Part shown: in pieces, positions 12,308 through 23,103 of the stretch | How the letters are laid out: the number at the start of each line of letters is the position of its first letter | How positions within the stretch are numbered: the first letter of the stretch is position 1 | Translations under genes and position numbers: made by a program | The notes under the pieces: generated by a model | Databases searched by the model: none | Seen by the model: only the letters and a program-made list of their open reading frames with translations | Told to the model about the DNA's origin: nothing | Source: Torymus aiolomorphi | Taxonomy: Eukaryota; Arthropoda; Insecta; Hymenoptera; Torymidae | Direction of reading: 5' to 3' | DNA length: 64,000 nucleotides | Assembly (NCBI GenBank): GCA_036365515.1 | Contig: CM070874.1 | Coordinates: forward strand, 50,164,583 to 50,228,582

Positions 12308-12454
12308 TCGTATACGCAACACGGGGGTAAAGAGGGACACCCTAGAGCAAATGTTTACCACCCTCGCCTTCGACTCGGCTGGCAATTTACACGTTCTCTG
12401 GACTGGCCAACTCTTTACCTCCCTAGTTCCGTAATATACTATTAAATAAAATAT

Positions 12455-12797
12455 TTTTATTCCTATCTCAGCCAAAATGGCCACTTTTTTTCTTAAAAAG
12501 CGGAACTAAAGTTAAATGTGTTTCCCCCCTTTAATTAATTATATTTAATTTCCGCATTTGCGGCAAAAAAAAAGTTCTTATTTCCTGCATTTATGGGAAA
12601 AAAGTTCATATTTCTCGTATTTGCGGGATAAAAGTAAATTCCATATAAACTTAGCCAAATATCTTTTAAATAATAGACTTAAATATTACGCCCACTTACG
12701 TGAGCGCCGATGCCCGCCGCCCGCGTTTACAAACACTCCTATACTACACTTTCCAAATAAAAAAAGTGGTCACAGTTGAGATATGGGAATAAAAGTA
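12455..12797. mobile_element. MITE with TTTTATTCC ends (copy 1)
   Basis: The left end TTTTATTCCTATCTCAGCC and following AAAATGGCCACTTTTTT match the reverse complement of the right end (AAAAAAGTGGTCACAGTTG then AGATATGGGAATAAAA). Related copies lie at 32787-33037 and 46864-46966. No coding capacity. Confidence 0.65.
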
Positions 12798-13707
12798 CTA
12801 CATGTACTATTTTGTAAGCAGTACTTCTACCAAAAAAGATTTAATAAATCTAACATAACCAAGCATGTTATTAAATAAGTACCTACATGAAGAATAAACA
12901 TGTTTTAGGATTACTACTTCTTTCAATTCGATATGATGTAACGGGAACTCTGTACCTTCCGGGGCGTCTATCGAGTCATCCTCATATCGCAAGTGCAATG
13001 AAACCCTAGACGTCATGACACCATTCTAAACGTGAAACTAGTTTGTTGTAAATTTGCATCCCCACAAGCTATGCGATAGTGAAAAAAAATTTTCGAAAAA
13101 TTATATTTGGAACATGTGATGAGCGTACTATACTAGTTATATTACGAGCGCAATTGCGCATTATACGCACTGTCAAAAACTAATTGCGCTAGGGTGCACT
13201 AATTGCGTACGTCGCGAGTACTGCGGGCCTCTTGTCGAGGAGCACGCAGCTCTCGCGCTCTCTGCTCTCCGCTCGCAGGACCACCGCCTTCGAACCTGGC
13301 TCTGCTCACACGTCAGTAAGTCGATGCCGAGCACGCAGACTATAGCTTTCTGAAGGCGATATATCAAGAAGCAATCGTAGAAACAGGGCAGTTGGGGCAT
13401 CGCCGAGAAAGCAAGCGTTCACCAGATCCTGGATGGGAAAGTCACTCACGTGCAAGTGACGTCACATTCTTTGAGAGTAAGTGAGACAAAAAGTCGCCAT
13501 CTGGCAACTCTGCTAACGTGGCACCGACTGGAGTAATTTTATCTACTGACTTATACTATTTTATATTATATCGGATTTTACGGAATGATTGCGAAACGGA
13601 TATCATAAGCATGTGGGAGAGTATAAGATACATTGGATTTTCGTATAACTGTTTCTTAATTGTGCTACTAAAGTGAGAATAGGATATTCTGCTCTGTTGT
13701 ATGTAAG
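12798..13707. other. Non-coding flank of the hAT insertion, partly GC-rich
   Basis: The stretch 13150-13540 is GC-rich with several CpGs, a CRE-like TGACGTCA near 13459-13466 and no ORF of known family. It could be regulatory DNA of a neighbouring host gene. The last eight bases, TATGTAAG (13700-13707), are the hAT target duplication. Confidence 0.45.
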
Positions 13708-14032
13708 CAGCGCCGGTCTTAGGGCGGGTCGAGAAGGGCAGTCGCGCCGGGCCCCGCGCTGATAGGGGCCCCGCGATGACAAAGGGTTCCGCGATTTAGC
13801 GATTCAATATTATTGCATTGTTTGCTTCTACTAGAAATCATTGAACTAAGATCACAAAAACGATCAATTTTACATTTTTAATTAATGAAGAGTCTTCATT
13901 CTAGTCCTGAACGTAACGAATTGTTCAACACAGCAGATCCAATCATTAAATTGAATTATAAACAAAAATTAAAAGAAAATTCGCAATTGCCTGAAATTAT
14001 ATTATATGATTTTCTCAACTCAGGCATGAAAT

Positions 14033-14505
14033 AGGGCCTTTTTCACGTGTGAAAGTAGGAGAGAAAATTTCGCATTTCAAACGTATTTTGTGAAAGTGGT
14101 AAGAAATATCTATTTCTACCCTAAAACAGATGAGAAATGAAAAACTGGTGAGAAATGAATATTTCTCACCTAAAACACGTGAGAAATACATATTTCTCAC
14201 CTAAAACTGGTGAGAAATGAAAATTTCTTCCTTTCTTTAGGGAATATAATTAGTTTCAGTATAATCATTAAATTAAATATGGTATATTATTTATGTAATT
14301 TGATTTTACGTTATTAAACAAAATATCGATTTTTTGTTATTTAATATTTATTTTCGAACAAATAAATGTGATTGAGATTTAATTATATATTTAATAGTCT
14401 ATATTTTTTGTGTATTTATTTCAAATTAATTTGATTTTCAACTTCTTTCTATACGACTTGAAATGCCCAAGCCTCTCTCTGACTCACACACGAAAAAAAG
14501 GCCCT
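14033..14505. mobile_element. MITE nested in the hAT 5' region
   Basis: The left end AGGGCCTTTTTCACGTGTG (14033-14051) matches the reverse complement of the right end (AGGGCCTTTTTTTCGTGTG, 14487-14505). Inside (14086-14225) the palindrome GTGAGAAAT...ATTTCTCAC recurs about three times, separated by CTAAAAC. Just outside, 14503-14544 forms a hairpin CCCTGTTA...TAACAGGG. No coding capacity. Confidence 0.6.
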
Positions 14506-14649
14506 GTTATGCCTTCGTTAAAAAAATACGTTGTGTAACAGGGGAAGAAAAGCTATTTAACACTCGTGTGAGGTGTTTTCAACACCTCACCCTCGCTAGA
14601 AATTGCTCATTTTCTCCCCTTGTTGCACAATGTACTTATATTTATTTTA

Positions 14650-14793
14650 TACCACTCTAACCTCAAAATCACAACTTTGGTATGATTTTTCAGCGCTCGT
14701 GGTATAAAATGCTGTTCGAAACTCGTGCGTGTAAGTCGATTATTTCGCTCATGTGACATTTTGCACGAGCGAAGCGAGTGTCGAAAAGTACTA
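14650..14793. repeat. Palindromic cassette of the TACCACTCTAACC family
   Basis: It starts TACCACTCTAACCTCAAAAT and shares the CTCGTGGTATAAAAT and GAAGCGAGTG blocks with the cluster at 4.9-5.7 kb. It is shorter, with one arm partly lost. It lies inside the hAT element, so the family was mobile or copied after that element formed. Confidence 0.75.
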
Positions 14794-14995
14794 TAATTCC
14801 ATCTACTTCTATCATTATGCTAATACATTTTTCTAGTAAAAATTAATGTAATGGTACATATTTTATCATGTATTTAATCTGTACTACTCATTATCATCAC
14901 AGTATTATTGAATTATTATTCTCATTATCTATTCATCTATTCAATAAATATACAATGATTCCAGTTCTACTCCTTTACATACTGCAAAACATTAT

Positions 14996-15031
14996 GAAAA
15001 ACCGCTACTAATTCATTGGCACGTAGCTTTC
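14996..15031 (-). repeat. Dispersed repeat end (GTGCCAATGAATTGG family)
   Basis: On the minus strand this reads GAAAGCTACGTGCCAATGAA then TTAGTAGCGGTTTT. The same module occurs at 25873-25923 (+), 55801-55830 (-) and 58086-58121 (+). The sequence following this copy and the 55.8-kb copy is also shared (ACTGATTCCTTTAATTAATT), so these are repeats of one family with a common end. Confidence 0.6.
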
Positions 15032-15863
15032 TTAAATTTAATTTACTGATTCCTTTAATTAATTTTTAATTCCAATATTTAAAATTTAATACTTTATTTT
15101 GTTCGGTGAGACTATGTTCAATAGTTTGTGACTTTTTATTTTAACTCTTTCTATTTTTTATCATTAAAAAGTAATTATTATTATACAATTTTATATTTTA
15201 CAAAAAAATTCATTGCCCACAAAAAACACAAAATAATGATCATCACAACCAGATATTCGAGATTAAAATTTTTTTTTAATCTCTTTATACTGATATCTCA
15301 GAGAATATTTAATCAATTTGAAATTTTAACCAATTATTACAATTATTTATTACAATATTTAGTTAAATCAAGTATAAAATTTTATTTTTATTCCGTCATC
15401 AAGATGATTCAATAATATATAAATGTAGCATTACTATTTGATGATTGCTATAGTTTAATGACTTTATAATGAGTCGGTTTTTATTTGAATTCATGTTTTA
15501 AGAGTAAATTTACTCGTGATATTAAAAATATCTTCGCATAATCTTTTCATAATAATAGAAAAATATGTAATCGATAAAAGGGAGCAACGATGTACCGGTT
15601 CTACATAAAACAAAATGCGGTGGATGCGTTGTTATGTTCGGCCGTTCGCAAGCGAGCGTAGCGACGGTTCCAAGAAAATTGGAAAAACAAAATACGGTGG
15701 ACGCGCCGATGGGAAACTGAAGCAGTTTATTTACTATAATCATAAACGTGAAAGCTTGCGAAGAGTGCGCACGCATATTCTCCATTTATTTTCATTATCA
15801 TTTCTTTCCCTCATAAGTGATTCTCAATACCTAAACGAGCATTTATTGTTTACTTACTTCAAT

Positions 15864-18418
15864 ATGACTAGTCGAGAAAGAGACTTTGGAAGAAGATATG
15901 AATCAGGCGCAGAAAAATCAAGGAAGAGAAAAAGACGAGAGCAATTGTTAGAAGCAGACAGAGGCTCACTGGATAAATTTTTGTCTAAAAATACGGATCA
16001 AAACATTGAAAATAAAGAAGATGAACAAGATACATGTGCGAGTGAAAATTTGGAAGAAAATAAAAGCGAAAAAGAAGTCAAAGTAAGTAGTGTAGGTGAG
16101 TGTGAAAATTTCAAGCGAAGTAAAAGTAAAAATGTGTGTGAATTATCTAGCACGAATTCAGAAGGAAACAGTCAAAGTAATAATACAGAATTTTTAAATA
16201 ATATTTTTGATCCAGGTAATTGGCAAAAACTTGATTTACGTAATTATGTGAATGTTTTAATCGAAAAGGTCCAGTTAAAATAACCGAAAATGAGTGTTCT
16301 TTTCCTAAAAATAAAGATAACCGTCACTTTTCCAGTAAATTTTATGAGCGTAAATTATCTAATGGTGAAATATACAATAGAAAATGGCTTATTTATTCAA
16401 TTAAATTAGATAAAGTTTTTTGTTTCTGCTGTAAACTTTTTGGAAAAAATGTGTTAAATAATTTGGAAAATGAAGGTTTTTACGATTGGAAACACCTGTC
16501 AAGACGATTAAAAGAGCATGAAATCTCTCAAAACCATTTAGAAAATGCAAAAGCATGGTTAGAAATAATTTTTTTGTCAAAAAATAATAAGACGCTAGAT
16601 AAGAATATGCTAAAAAAAATTGATGATGAAAAAAAACGTTGGCGTGAAGTATTGCACCGTATAATTGGTGCAATTCAATATCTCGCACAACACGATTGTG
16701 CATTTCGAGGAAGCAATGATAAACTTTATCAACCTAACAACGGTAAGTTTTTGGGACTTATTGAAATGATGGCTAAATTTGATCCAATTATGCAAGAGCA
16801 TGTTCGTCGTATAAACAATAAAGATATTCACGATCACTACCTTGGACCGAAAATTCAAAATGAATTAATTGAACTGATGGCTCTTGAAGCTCGTAAAAAA
16901 ATTATTTATAATATAAAAAAAGCTAAATATTATTCTATTATCGTTGATTGCACTCCGGATATAAGTCACCAAGAACAAATGAGTTTGGTAATACGATATG
17001 TGTGTGAAAATGAAGAAGACGTTATAATTAAAGAACAATTTATAATGTTTTTAAATGTAAAGGAAACTACTGGAAAAAGTCTATCTATGGTATTACTTGA
17101 AACATTAAGATCTCTCGATATTGATATTGAAAATTGTAGGGCACAAGGCTACGATAACGGCGCAAACATGAAAGGAAAAAACGAAGGTGTTCAAGCTCAC
17201 ATTTTGAATATCAATTCAAGAGCGTTCTATGTTCCTTGTGCTTGCCATAATTTAAATCTCGTCTTAGGGGATATGGCAAAATGTAACTTTTACGCTATAT
17301 CTTATTTTGGTATTATTCAAAGAATCTATACAATTTTTTCTGCATCAACAAAAAGGTGGGAAGTTTTAAAGAAGCACATTGCATTTTTAACACTTAAATC
17401 TTTATCAGAAACACGATGGGAATGTAGAGTTGAGAGTGTAAAAGCTGTACGATATCAATTGCAAAATATTAGAGAAGCTTTACTAGAAGTTTCAAGTACT
17501 TTTGATGATCCTAAAATAAAAAGTGAAGCTGAAAGTTTAGTTTGCAACGAGATTGAAAGCTTCGAGTTTATTGTTTCAACTGTGATGTGGTATAACATAT
17601 TACATGCCACTAATACTGTAAGCAAATACTTGCAGTCCAAGGATATGCAATTAGATGTCGGGGTAAATCATTTAAATGGTTTACTTATATTTTTAAAGAA
17701 CTATAGACAATCAGGTTTCAAAGAAGTACTTACTACAGCAAAAGAACTTGCAAGTGATTTGGAAATCGAACCAGAATTCAAACGTTATCGCCCAAGAAAA
17801 AAAAGGAGGTTATTTGCATATGAAAGTATGGATAATCTAGAGACTTCGTTAGAAAAAGCTTATGAAATTAATTGTTTTATAGCTTTACTAGATATGGCAA
17901 TAAATTCTTTAGAAACGAGATTAAAAAATTATAAAATGATTTCAAATAATTTTGGATTCCTGTACAATTTTGATAAGTTACGTGATTTAGAAGATAACAA
18001 GTTACAGCAATATTGCAAAAATTTAGAGGTTGTGCTAAGCGGAAATGAAGCGAATGATTTGAATGGAGATGATTTATTTATGGAATTAAAAATATTTAAA
18101 ACTATTATTCCAATTTCATTTACAAAGGCAATAGATGTTCTTAAGTTTTTATTACAAAATCATTTAAGTGAAAATTTTCCAAATACATCCATAGCATATA
18201 GAATTTTAATGACTTTGCCTGTAACAGTAGCATCTGGAGAAAGATCTTTTTCAAAACTAAAATTAATTAAAACTTATTTGAGAAATTCTATGAGTCAACA
18301 AAGGTTATGCGGTTTAGCTACTCTATCGATAGAAAAAGAAGAAGCATCTCTGCTAAATTTAGATGATTTAATTAATGTTATCGCCACGCAAAAATCAAGA
18401 AAAATTAATTTTCTGTAA
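15864..18418 (+). pseudogene. hAT transposase gene with one frameshift
   Basis: The start ATG at 15864 opens a basic, acidic-tailed N-terminus. The reading continues through DPGNWQKLDLRN to about 16268, where one missing base (around AAAAGGTCC) moves the frame. Reading in the shifted frame restores the family pattern of an NGE..RKWLIYS stretch and a CFCCKLFG zinc-finger region, before the large ORF at 16451. Without that frameshift the product would be about 850 residues, typical of hAT transposases related to zinc finger MYM-type 1 proteins. It lies centrally in the hAT element and is its only gene. Whether the frameshift is real or a sequencing error cannot be told here. Confidence 0.9.
16451..18418 (+). 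CDS. hAT transposase, catalytic and dimerisation part
   Basis: This 655-codon frame holds the catalytic core of a hAT transposase, which cuts and rejoins element ends in the nucleus. Visible landmarks are the end of a TTF/BED-like zinc finger (WKHLSRRLKEHEISQNH, residues 13-29), the first catalytic aspartate in VDCTPD (about D166), the second in GYDNGANMKG (about D235), the cysteine/histidine stretch CACHNLNLVL, the conserved tryptophan in ETRWECRVES, and the C-terminal hAT dimerisation block with the third acidic residue in ASGERSFSKL (about E597). All three acidic positions are kept, so the catalytic part looks intact. The annotated start is only where the frame reopens after the frameshift near 16268; the true start is at 15864. 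Confidence 0.93.
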   Translation: MLNNLENEGFYDWKHLSRRLKEHEISQNHLENAKAWLEIIFLSKNNKTLDKNMLKKIDDEKKRWREVLHRIIGAIQYLAQHDCAFRGSNDKLYQPNNGKFLGLIEMMAKFDPIMQEHVRRINNKDIHDHYLGPKIQNELIELMALEARKKIIYNIKKAKYYSIIVDCTPDISHQEQMSLVIRYVCENEEDVIIKEQFIMFLNVKETTGKSLSMVLLETLRSLDIDIENCRAQGYDNGANMKGKNEGVQAHILNINSRAFYVPCACHNLNLVLGDMAKCNFYAISYFGIIQRIYTIFSASTKRWEVLKKHIAFLTLKSLSETRWECRVESVKAVRYQLQNIREALLEVSSTFDDPKIKSEAESLVCNEIESFEFIVSTVMWYNILHATNTVSKYLQSKDMQLDVGVNHLNGLLIFLKNYRQSGFKEVLTTAKELASDLEIEPEFKRYRPRKKRRLFAYESMDNLETSLEKAYEINCFIALLDMAINSLETRLKNYKMISNNFGFLYNFDKLRDLEDNKLQQYCKNLEVVLSGNEANDLNGDDLFMELKIFKTIIPISFTKAIDVLKFLLQNHLSENFPNTSIAYRILMTLPVTVASGERSFSKLKLIKTYLRNSMSQQRLCGLATLSIEKEEASLLNLDDLINVIATQKSRKINFL

Positions 18419-18738
18419 AATATTAAAAATCTATTTTCTATTATGTACTCTAAAATTTGATACAATATGTTATTAAGTGAATAAAATACTATTCGGAATT
18501 TTGAAAAAAAGAAAAAGTTTTTCTCAGATTTTATTTCAATATATTATGACCTGAAGAAATAAAAACTCGAGTTTTATGTATACATCGAATCCCTTGGCTA
18601 CATTTGTATTTTTTTAACAATATTTGTACTTTTTCAAGCAATTCCGAATTTCATTAGGAAAATCCTCCCCTTAAGTAGGCCCCGCAATAAATGTTTGCCC
18701 CAGGTCTCACAATACGTAAGACCGGCGCTGTATGTAAG

Positions 18739-18880
18739 TCACTGACATTCCGAAGAGAATTGGCGGTCTCTGTTGACGCGGGTGCGTATCGCGTCATGCA
18801 ATATACGTGAGCAAATAATATTTCCTGATTGAGTGATCGTTGTCTATAATAATGTAAATACACGCATCTCGTATTATGAA
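18739..18880. other. Host flank between hAT and palindrome
   Basis: About 140 bases of moderately GC-rich sequence, presumably the continuation of the host DNA seen before 13700. No feature recognised. Confidence 0.4.
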
Positions 18881-18912
18881 AGCTCTCAATAAATGTCTAT
18901 ATTTACTTAAAT

Positions 18913-18990
<78 letters not shown>

Positions 18991-19020
18991 ATTTAAGTAA
19001 ATATAGACATTTATTGAGAG

Positions 19021-19022
<2 letters not shown>
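18881..19022. repeat. Palindrome with 40-bp arms around (TA)n
   Basis: AGCTCTCAATAAATGTCTAT and the following TTTACTTAAATTTTATTAA are repeated as an exact reverse complement after a (TA)n core. A second (TA)n run (about 19023-19080) follows and ends in AGCTCTCATATA, a partial third copy. The Helitron inserted at the edge of this AT block. Confidence 0.85.
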
Positions 19023-19082
<60 letters not shown>

Positions 19083-19197
19083 CTCTCATATATACTAGTG
19101 GGCTTCGCCCCCCTGCTCGCTCCGCTCGCCAACCCCCGATGTGTTGTAATTATAATAAAAAATGTTTTAAATTGTATACTTAGGAATAATTTTATAA

Positions 19198-19345
19198 CGA
19201 AAGATATAAATGTATAATTGTCAGAAAGATCCCATTGGAAAAATGTTTATAAAGATAAGAAATATATAATATATAAGTTATATATATTTAACAGTTTTCC
19301 ACGCCACCTTAGAGGTACTGTAAATAGGCGCGTTGGATTTTTTTG
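19198..19345. repeat. Internal inverted repeat of the Helitron, 3' side
   Basis: This segment contains TTTAACAGTTTTCCACGCCA, GAGGTACTGTAAATAGGCGC and TTGGATTTTTTT. It is the reverse complement of 24772-24910 with a few substitutions; the outer AGATATAAATGTATA blocks also match. It lies about 100 bases inside the CTAG terminus. Confidence 0.85.
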
Positions 19346-19961
19346 TTAAAGTGGCATCCCTCGCCAATAGCGCTACGTAACCACTTTCGATGTTTAATTT
19401 TAAATTGGTATACTTTTTATATATGACTTATTTTACTACATATTTTTCATGTATTATTTACTAAATAATAGTTAAAATTTACGAAAATTTTGATAATTTT
19501 TCATTTGGGAAAATATTTCTTTAACATATTCTTTAATGTTTTACTTTTTTGTATGCTTTTCATAATTAGGAAACATATATTTATTGTTCCTTTTATATGT
19601 ATTTTAGCATTATATGTTAACATTATGTAGAATATGTGAAAGATGTTAATGAACTTATAACATTTTAAAAATTTTATTACTATTTTCGTAAAATTTTAAA
19701 TATTATATATTTTAAAAATGTTTAATTGTTATCATTTGAACAATACGAAAAATGTTATTAATAAAATTTTTCTTTAATATAATCCTTTAAGGTTTCATAA
19801 GTATTTTAGGAACTTGTAGATTTTTATTGTTCCTTTTTTATATGTAGTTAATTGTTAGGGCATATATTAAAGAAATTAATTTTTTTGACTTCTAATAATT
19901 ATTTTAACTCTTAAACTTTTTTGTACAATATTCATTAATTTTTATCAATTCAATTTAATTA

Positions 19962-20366
19962 TTATCTATATGTTTCAATTAAAGTTTTTATATAATTCAT
20001 ATCATACTCTTTAAGTAAGTTATTATTATACTCATTGTACTTATTGTCTTCTTTTTCATGTTTTTCCACCATTTCATTTAGCCTATCAAGTTCAACGGTA
20101 TCTTTTAAATTATCTACTTCATTATATTTATTTTGTTCTGGATTCCAAATCAATGGAATTTGTCCTTGTGTGATATCATTATTATATTCATTGATTTGAT
20201 TAATTAAATCATGTTCATATTCATCTTCCTCATTAATGTGATTTTGTAGTTGTTTGTTTATTTCATCCAAATATCTTGCATGCTGTATACTTTCTACTTC
20301 GACATATTTTTTCTGTGTTGGATCTCATCTTAATGGACTGGGTCTTGAATCTCCTTGATTAGCCAT
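19962..20366 (-). pseudogene. Second small Helitron ORF, unknown function, one nonsense codon
   Basis: A frame on the Helitron coding strand starts at an ATG at 20366-20364 (MANQGDSRPSPLR) and is open to 19962 except for one TGA at about 20325-20327. That codon sits where a tryptophan is expected. The reason is an internal duplication: DPTQKKYVEVESIQHARYLD is echoed downstream by WNPEQNKYNEVDNLKDTVELD. The product would be about 135 residues, acidic, glutamate- and asparagine-rich, possibly coiled. It lies about 100 bases downstream of the Rep-helicase stop. I do not recognise the family. An accessory Helitron protein or a captured gene fragment are both possible. Confidence 0.5.
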
Positions 20367-20467
20367 TTGGTATTTTACTAAGTTATTGGTAATTATATTA
20401 AATGTGTTACAGTTAAAAATGTTAAATATCATAATGTAATAAAAGAAAATAAGATAAAAAAATGTAA

Positions 20468-22321
20468 TTAATCTAATATTTCTTTCCAAACAATATTTGT
20501 TATTTGACTTTTATTTTCTGTTTCATTTTGCATGTATATATTATTTGGATTTTTACATCTTGAAAGAGCAACATATAATTGACCATGAGAGAATAAAGAT
20601 TTTTTTAGAAATAATCCCATGTTATCGAAACTTTGACCTTGAGATTTATTAATAGTTATAGCAAAAGCTAATACAATAGGAAATTGTTTCCTATATAAGA
20701 TAATCGGCAATGCAGATGATTCACAAGTATTAAGTGTTATACGGGGAATAAAAAATTGTTTTCCTTTATTTTCTCCTGTAATGATTTCAGCTTTTATATT
20801 ATATTTATATAATCCTATTATTTTGAGTCGGGTTCCATTACATAATCCATCACTTATTCGAATATTTCGAATTAACATTACTATTGAATTTATTTTTAAT
20901 TTCAATTTATGTTGAGGTAAACCTTCACGTATGTTATTTAATATTTCTATTGGATAATTTAGATGAATATTTTCATCTGTTTGATCGACTCCTTTATGTA
21001 TTGCATAATCTATACTATAATATGTTATAGTTTCATGATTAATTAAGTTTAATATTTTATTATTTAATATATTTACTTCTTCATTATGTGAAGTTAATAT
21101 AACATTTTTTGAAAAATCATAATTATTGTTAATATTTTTATAAATTATATGACAAACATCATTTGATTTCCATTCATTAGGAATAATAAATTGATCAATT
21201 TTTCCTTCTCCTATATTTAATAAAAATAATGCAAAGTCTTTATTTTTAGTACGTATATTTATTTTTAATTTAAAAATATTAAATAAAGGCCAAACATATG
21301 AATATTTAATGGATTCTTCTATAATTCTATTTCTAAATCCATTTTTTATTACTGGAAGAATTTGTCTAAAATCTCCACCTAAAATAATTAATTTTCCGCC
21401 AAAGGGATTATTATTATAACATACATCTTTTAAAGTTTTATCTACGATTTCCAAAGCTTTTTTAGGTATCATTAAAGCTTCGTCCCAGATAATAACTTCA
21501 GCTTCTCTTAATTTTTTTTTATCTGAATCTAATTTTAGGAAAGCAGTTTCAATATTAGATAAATCTAGTGGTAATCGGAATGTTCGATGGCTTATCATAC
21601 CTTTAGGTAACAAAATAGATGCTATACCTGTCCAAGCCATTGATAAAAATTTTTTTTTTATTGTAATGAAATAATGAATCAATGTTTTATATAAAAAAGT
21701 TTTTCCGGAACCACCTGGACCATCTAAGAAATACATTTTATTAGTATTATTTATTATTGTTTCAAAAATATATTTTTGGTCTTCATTCAATTGATTGAAC
21801 ATACTATTAAATTTTTCTTTACTGTAGTTTATAATTTCTAAATTAAATTTATCTATTTCACATATTTCGTTTATATTTGGTTCAGGTAAACCAAAATCGG
21901 TACATGACATTTCTTCAGTATTCAATATTCCATTGATATGTCCAAGTGCTTTATTTTCTTTATCTACACTAAAATCTTCTGTAAAAAATTGTTTATATTT
22001 TTCCCAAATAATATTACCTTGAATATTTTCACATAAAAGAAAAGTAGCAAAAAATTTTCGTAACTGGAAGGGAAGCATTATTTGACATGCTTCTTCGAAA
22101 ATATTATAAATTTGTGTTTCGTGTTCGACTAAACCCATGATAATAGCAGTTTCTTTATAAGTATTATATGTTTTATTTTCATATGTTCTTAGATCATTAA
22201 ATGATGTTGCTCCTTTTACTCGATTAAGTATTAGTTTAAGAAAGAAACGTTCAGTGTCTTTCGGTGATACTACATTTAATCTACCAATAGCTTTATTTAT
22301 TCGCTGTTTTGAACGTTTCAA
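20468..22321 (-). CDS. Helitron PIF1-like helicase segment
   Basis: This 617-residue frame is the C-terminal helicase of the Helitron Rep-helicase, which unwinds DNA during rolling-circle transposition. Motifs visible are the Walker A GPGGSGKTFLY (about 201-211), Walker B VIIWDEALM (about 276-284), GGDFRQILPV (about 315-324), and the C-terminal TINKSQGQSF and ALSRCKNP typical of PIF1/RecD-type superfamily 1 helicases. The first 60 residues (AIGRLNVVSPKD...GATSFNDLRT) are the linker that joins Rep to helicase in this family, so the ATG is not a genuine start. The preceding Rep frame ends at a run of nine A (near 22328-22336), and a one-base change there would fuse them. The helicase itself has no internal stop. 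Confidence 0.9.
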   Translation of the reverse strand: MKRSKQRINKAIGRLNVVSPKDTERFFLKLILNRVKGATSFNDLRTYENKTYNTYKETAIIMGLVEHETQIYNIFEEACQIMLPFQLRKFFATFLLCENIQGNIIWEKYKQFFTEDFSVDKENKALGHINGILNTEEMSCTDFGLPEPNINEICEIDKFNLEIINYSKEKFNSMFNQLNEDQKYIFETIINNTNKMYFLDGPGGSGKTFLYKTLIHYFITIKKKFLSMAWTGIASILLPKGMISHRTFRLPLDLSNIETAFLKLDSDKKKLREAEVIIWDEALMIPKKALEIVDKTLKDVCYNNNPFGGKLIILGGDFRQILPVIKNGFRNRIIEESIKYSYVWPLFNIFKLKINIRTKNKDFALFLLNIGEGKIDQFIIPNEWKSNDVCHIIYKNINNNYDFSKNVILTSHNEEVNILNNKILNLINHETITYYSIDYAIHKGVDQTDENIHLNYPIEILNNIREGLPQHKLKLKINSIVMLIRNIRISDGLCNGTRLKIIGLYKYNIKAEIITGENKGKQFFIPRITLNTCESSALPIILYRKQFPIVLAFAITINKSQGQSFDNMGLFLKKSLFSHGQLYVALSRCKNPNNIYMQNETENKSQITNIVWKEILD

Positions 22322-23103
22322 CCACTTTTTTTTTCATTAGAAAAAATATAATATTTTGGTATGTTCACATATTTTATTTTTTTTGCAAAATCATCATTTT
22401 TATTTAATGTAAACCATGCTGTTAATGTAGTTTCCCATTTATTTAATGCACTTAATACATTCTTTTCATCAAAAATAATCTTCTGTTGATTTTCTGTATG
22501 AATAGATAATCTTATAACTGTATGACTTCTACCACACAATGGAAATTGTTGTAATCGCCATGCAGCTTCCATTGGACTTAAATATCTACCGTCAATGTAT
22601 TGAGTAATTTCATCGTAAACTTCTTCATTCTTTTCATGTTCTGCATCATTTTTTTTTATTTTACAGTAAGCCTTATCTCCACCTTTATGAATGTAATCAA
22701 AAATATATTTTATACTTTGTACTGAAGCACAATATTCAATATTTATATGACAATTATATTTTATTAATAAAAAACTGTTATAAGGCACTACCATAGAATT
22801 ATCTACTGGAAAAATTTTATTACTTTTTTTTAAATGATATATATGGTTATCTGAAATATTATTTCTACGTTTGTATTCAGGATATTTATCTTCTTTTAAT
22901 ATTGTACTATCACGAAATGGTTTTGGAAACTTTTTTTTACATAAATTGTTGTCTTTATTAAAACAAGGAGATTTTTCTGTATGTGGTCCATGTAACATAT
23001 GTTTGATTACTAATTTTTGTAATTTTAAATTTTTCGATGGTATTTCAGCCGAAATGTGTTTATCGATTGCATTTGAAGAGTATAATTTATGGTTGGGATG
23101 CAA
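22318..23103 (-). CDS. Helitron Rep segment with the catalytic tyrosines
   Basis: This 261-residue frame carries the second half of the HUH endonuclease domain that nicks the Helitron ends. The tyrosine pair appears as KYIFDYIHKGGDKAY (about Y133 and Y137). Reading the same frame upstream of the listed ATG adds the metal-binding HUH motif in GLPHTHIIVTLHPN. The frame really begins at a run of about ten A near 23186-23195, where it is shifted relative to the preceding Rep segment. It ends two codons into the next segment's overlap, again at an A run. The catalytic residues are kept; the disruptions are both homopolymer length changes. Confidence 0.87.
   Translation of the reverse strand: MHPNHKLYSSNAIDKHISAEIPSKNLKLQKLVIKHMLHGPHTEKSPCFNKDNNLCKKKFPKPFRDSTILKEDKYPEYKRRNNISDNHIYHLKKSNKIFPVDNSMVVPYNSFLLIKYNCHINIEYCASVQSIKYIFDYIHKGGDKAYCKIKKNDAEHEKNEEVYDEITQYIDGRYLSPMEAAWRLQQFPLCGRSHTVIRLSIHTENQQKIIFDEKNVLSALNKWETTLTAWFTLNKNDDFAKKIKYVNIPKYYIFSNEKKSG

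Larger units (their letters stand above)
13708..18730 (+). mobile_element. hAT DNA transposon, nearly intact
   Basis: The 5023-bp element begins CAGCGCCGGTCTTA (13708) and ends with its exact reverse complement (18717-18730). Identical 8-bp duplications TATGTAAG flank it (13700-13707 and 18731-18738), the diagnostic hAT target-site length. It encodes a hAT transposase on the plus strand (15864-18418) with one frameshift. The 5' third holds nested insertions: an inverted-repeat element (14033-14505), a palindromic cassette (14650-14793) and a dispersed repeat near 15000. The perfect TIRs and duplication suggest a fairly young insertion. Confidence 0.95.
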
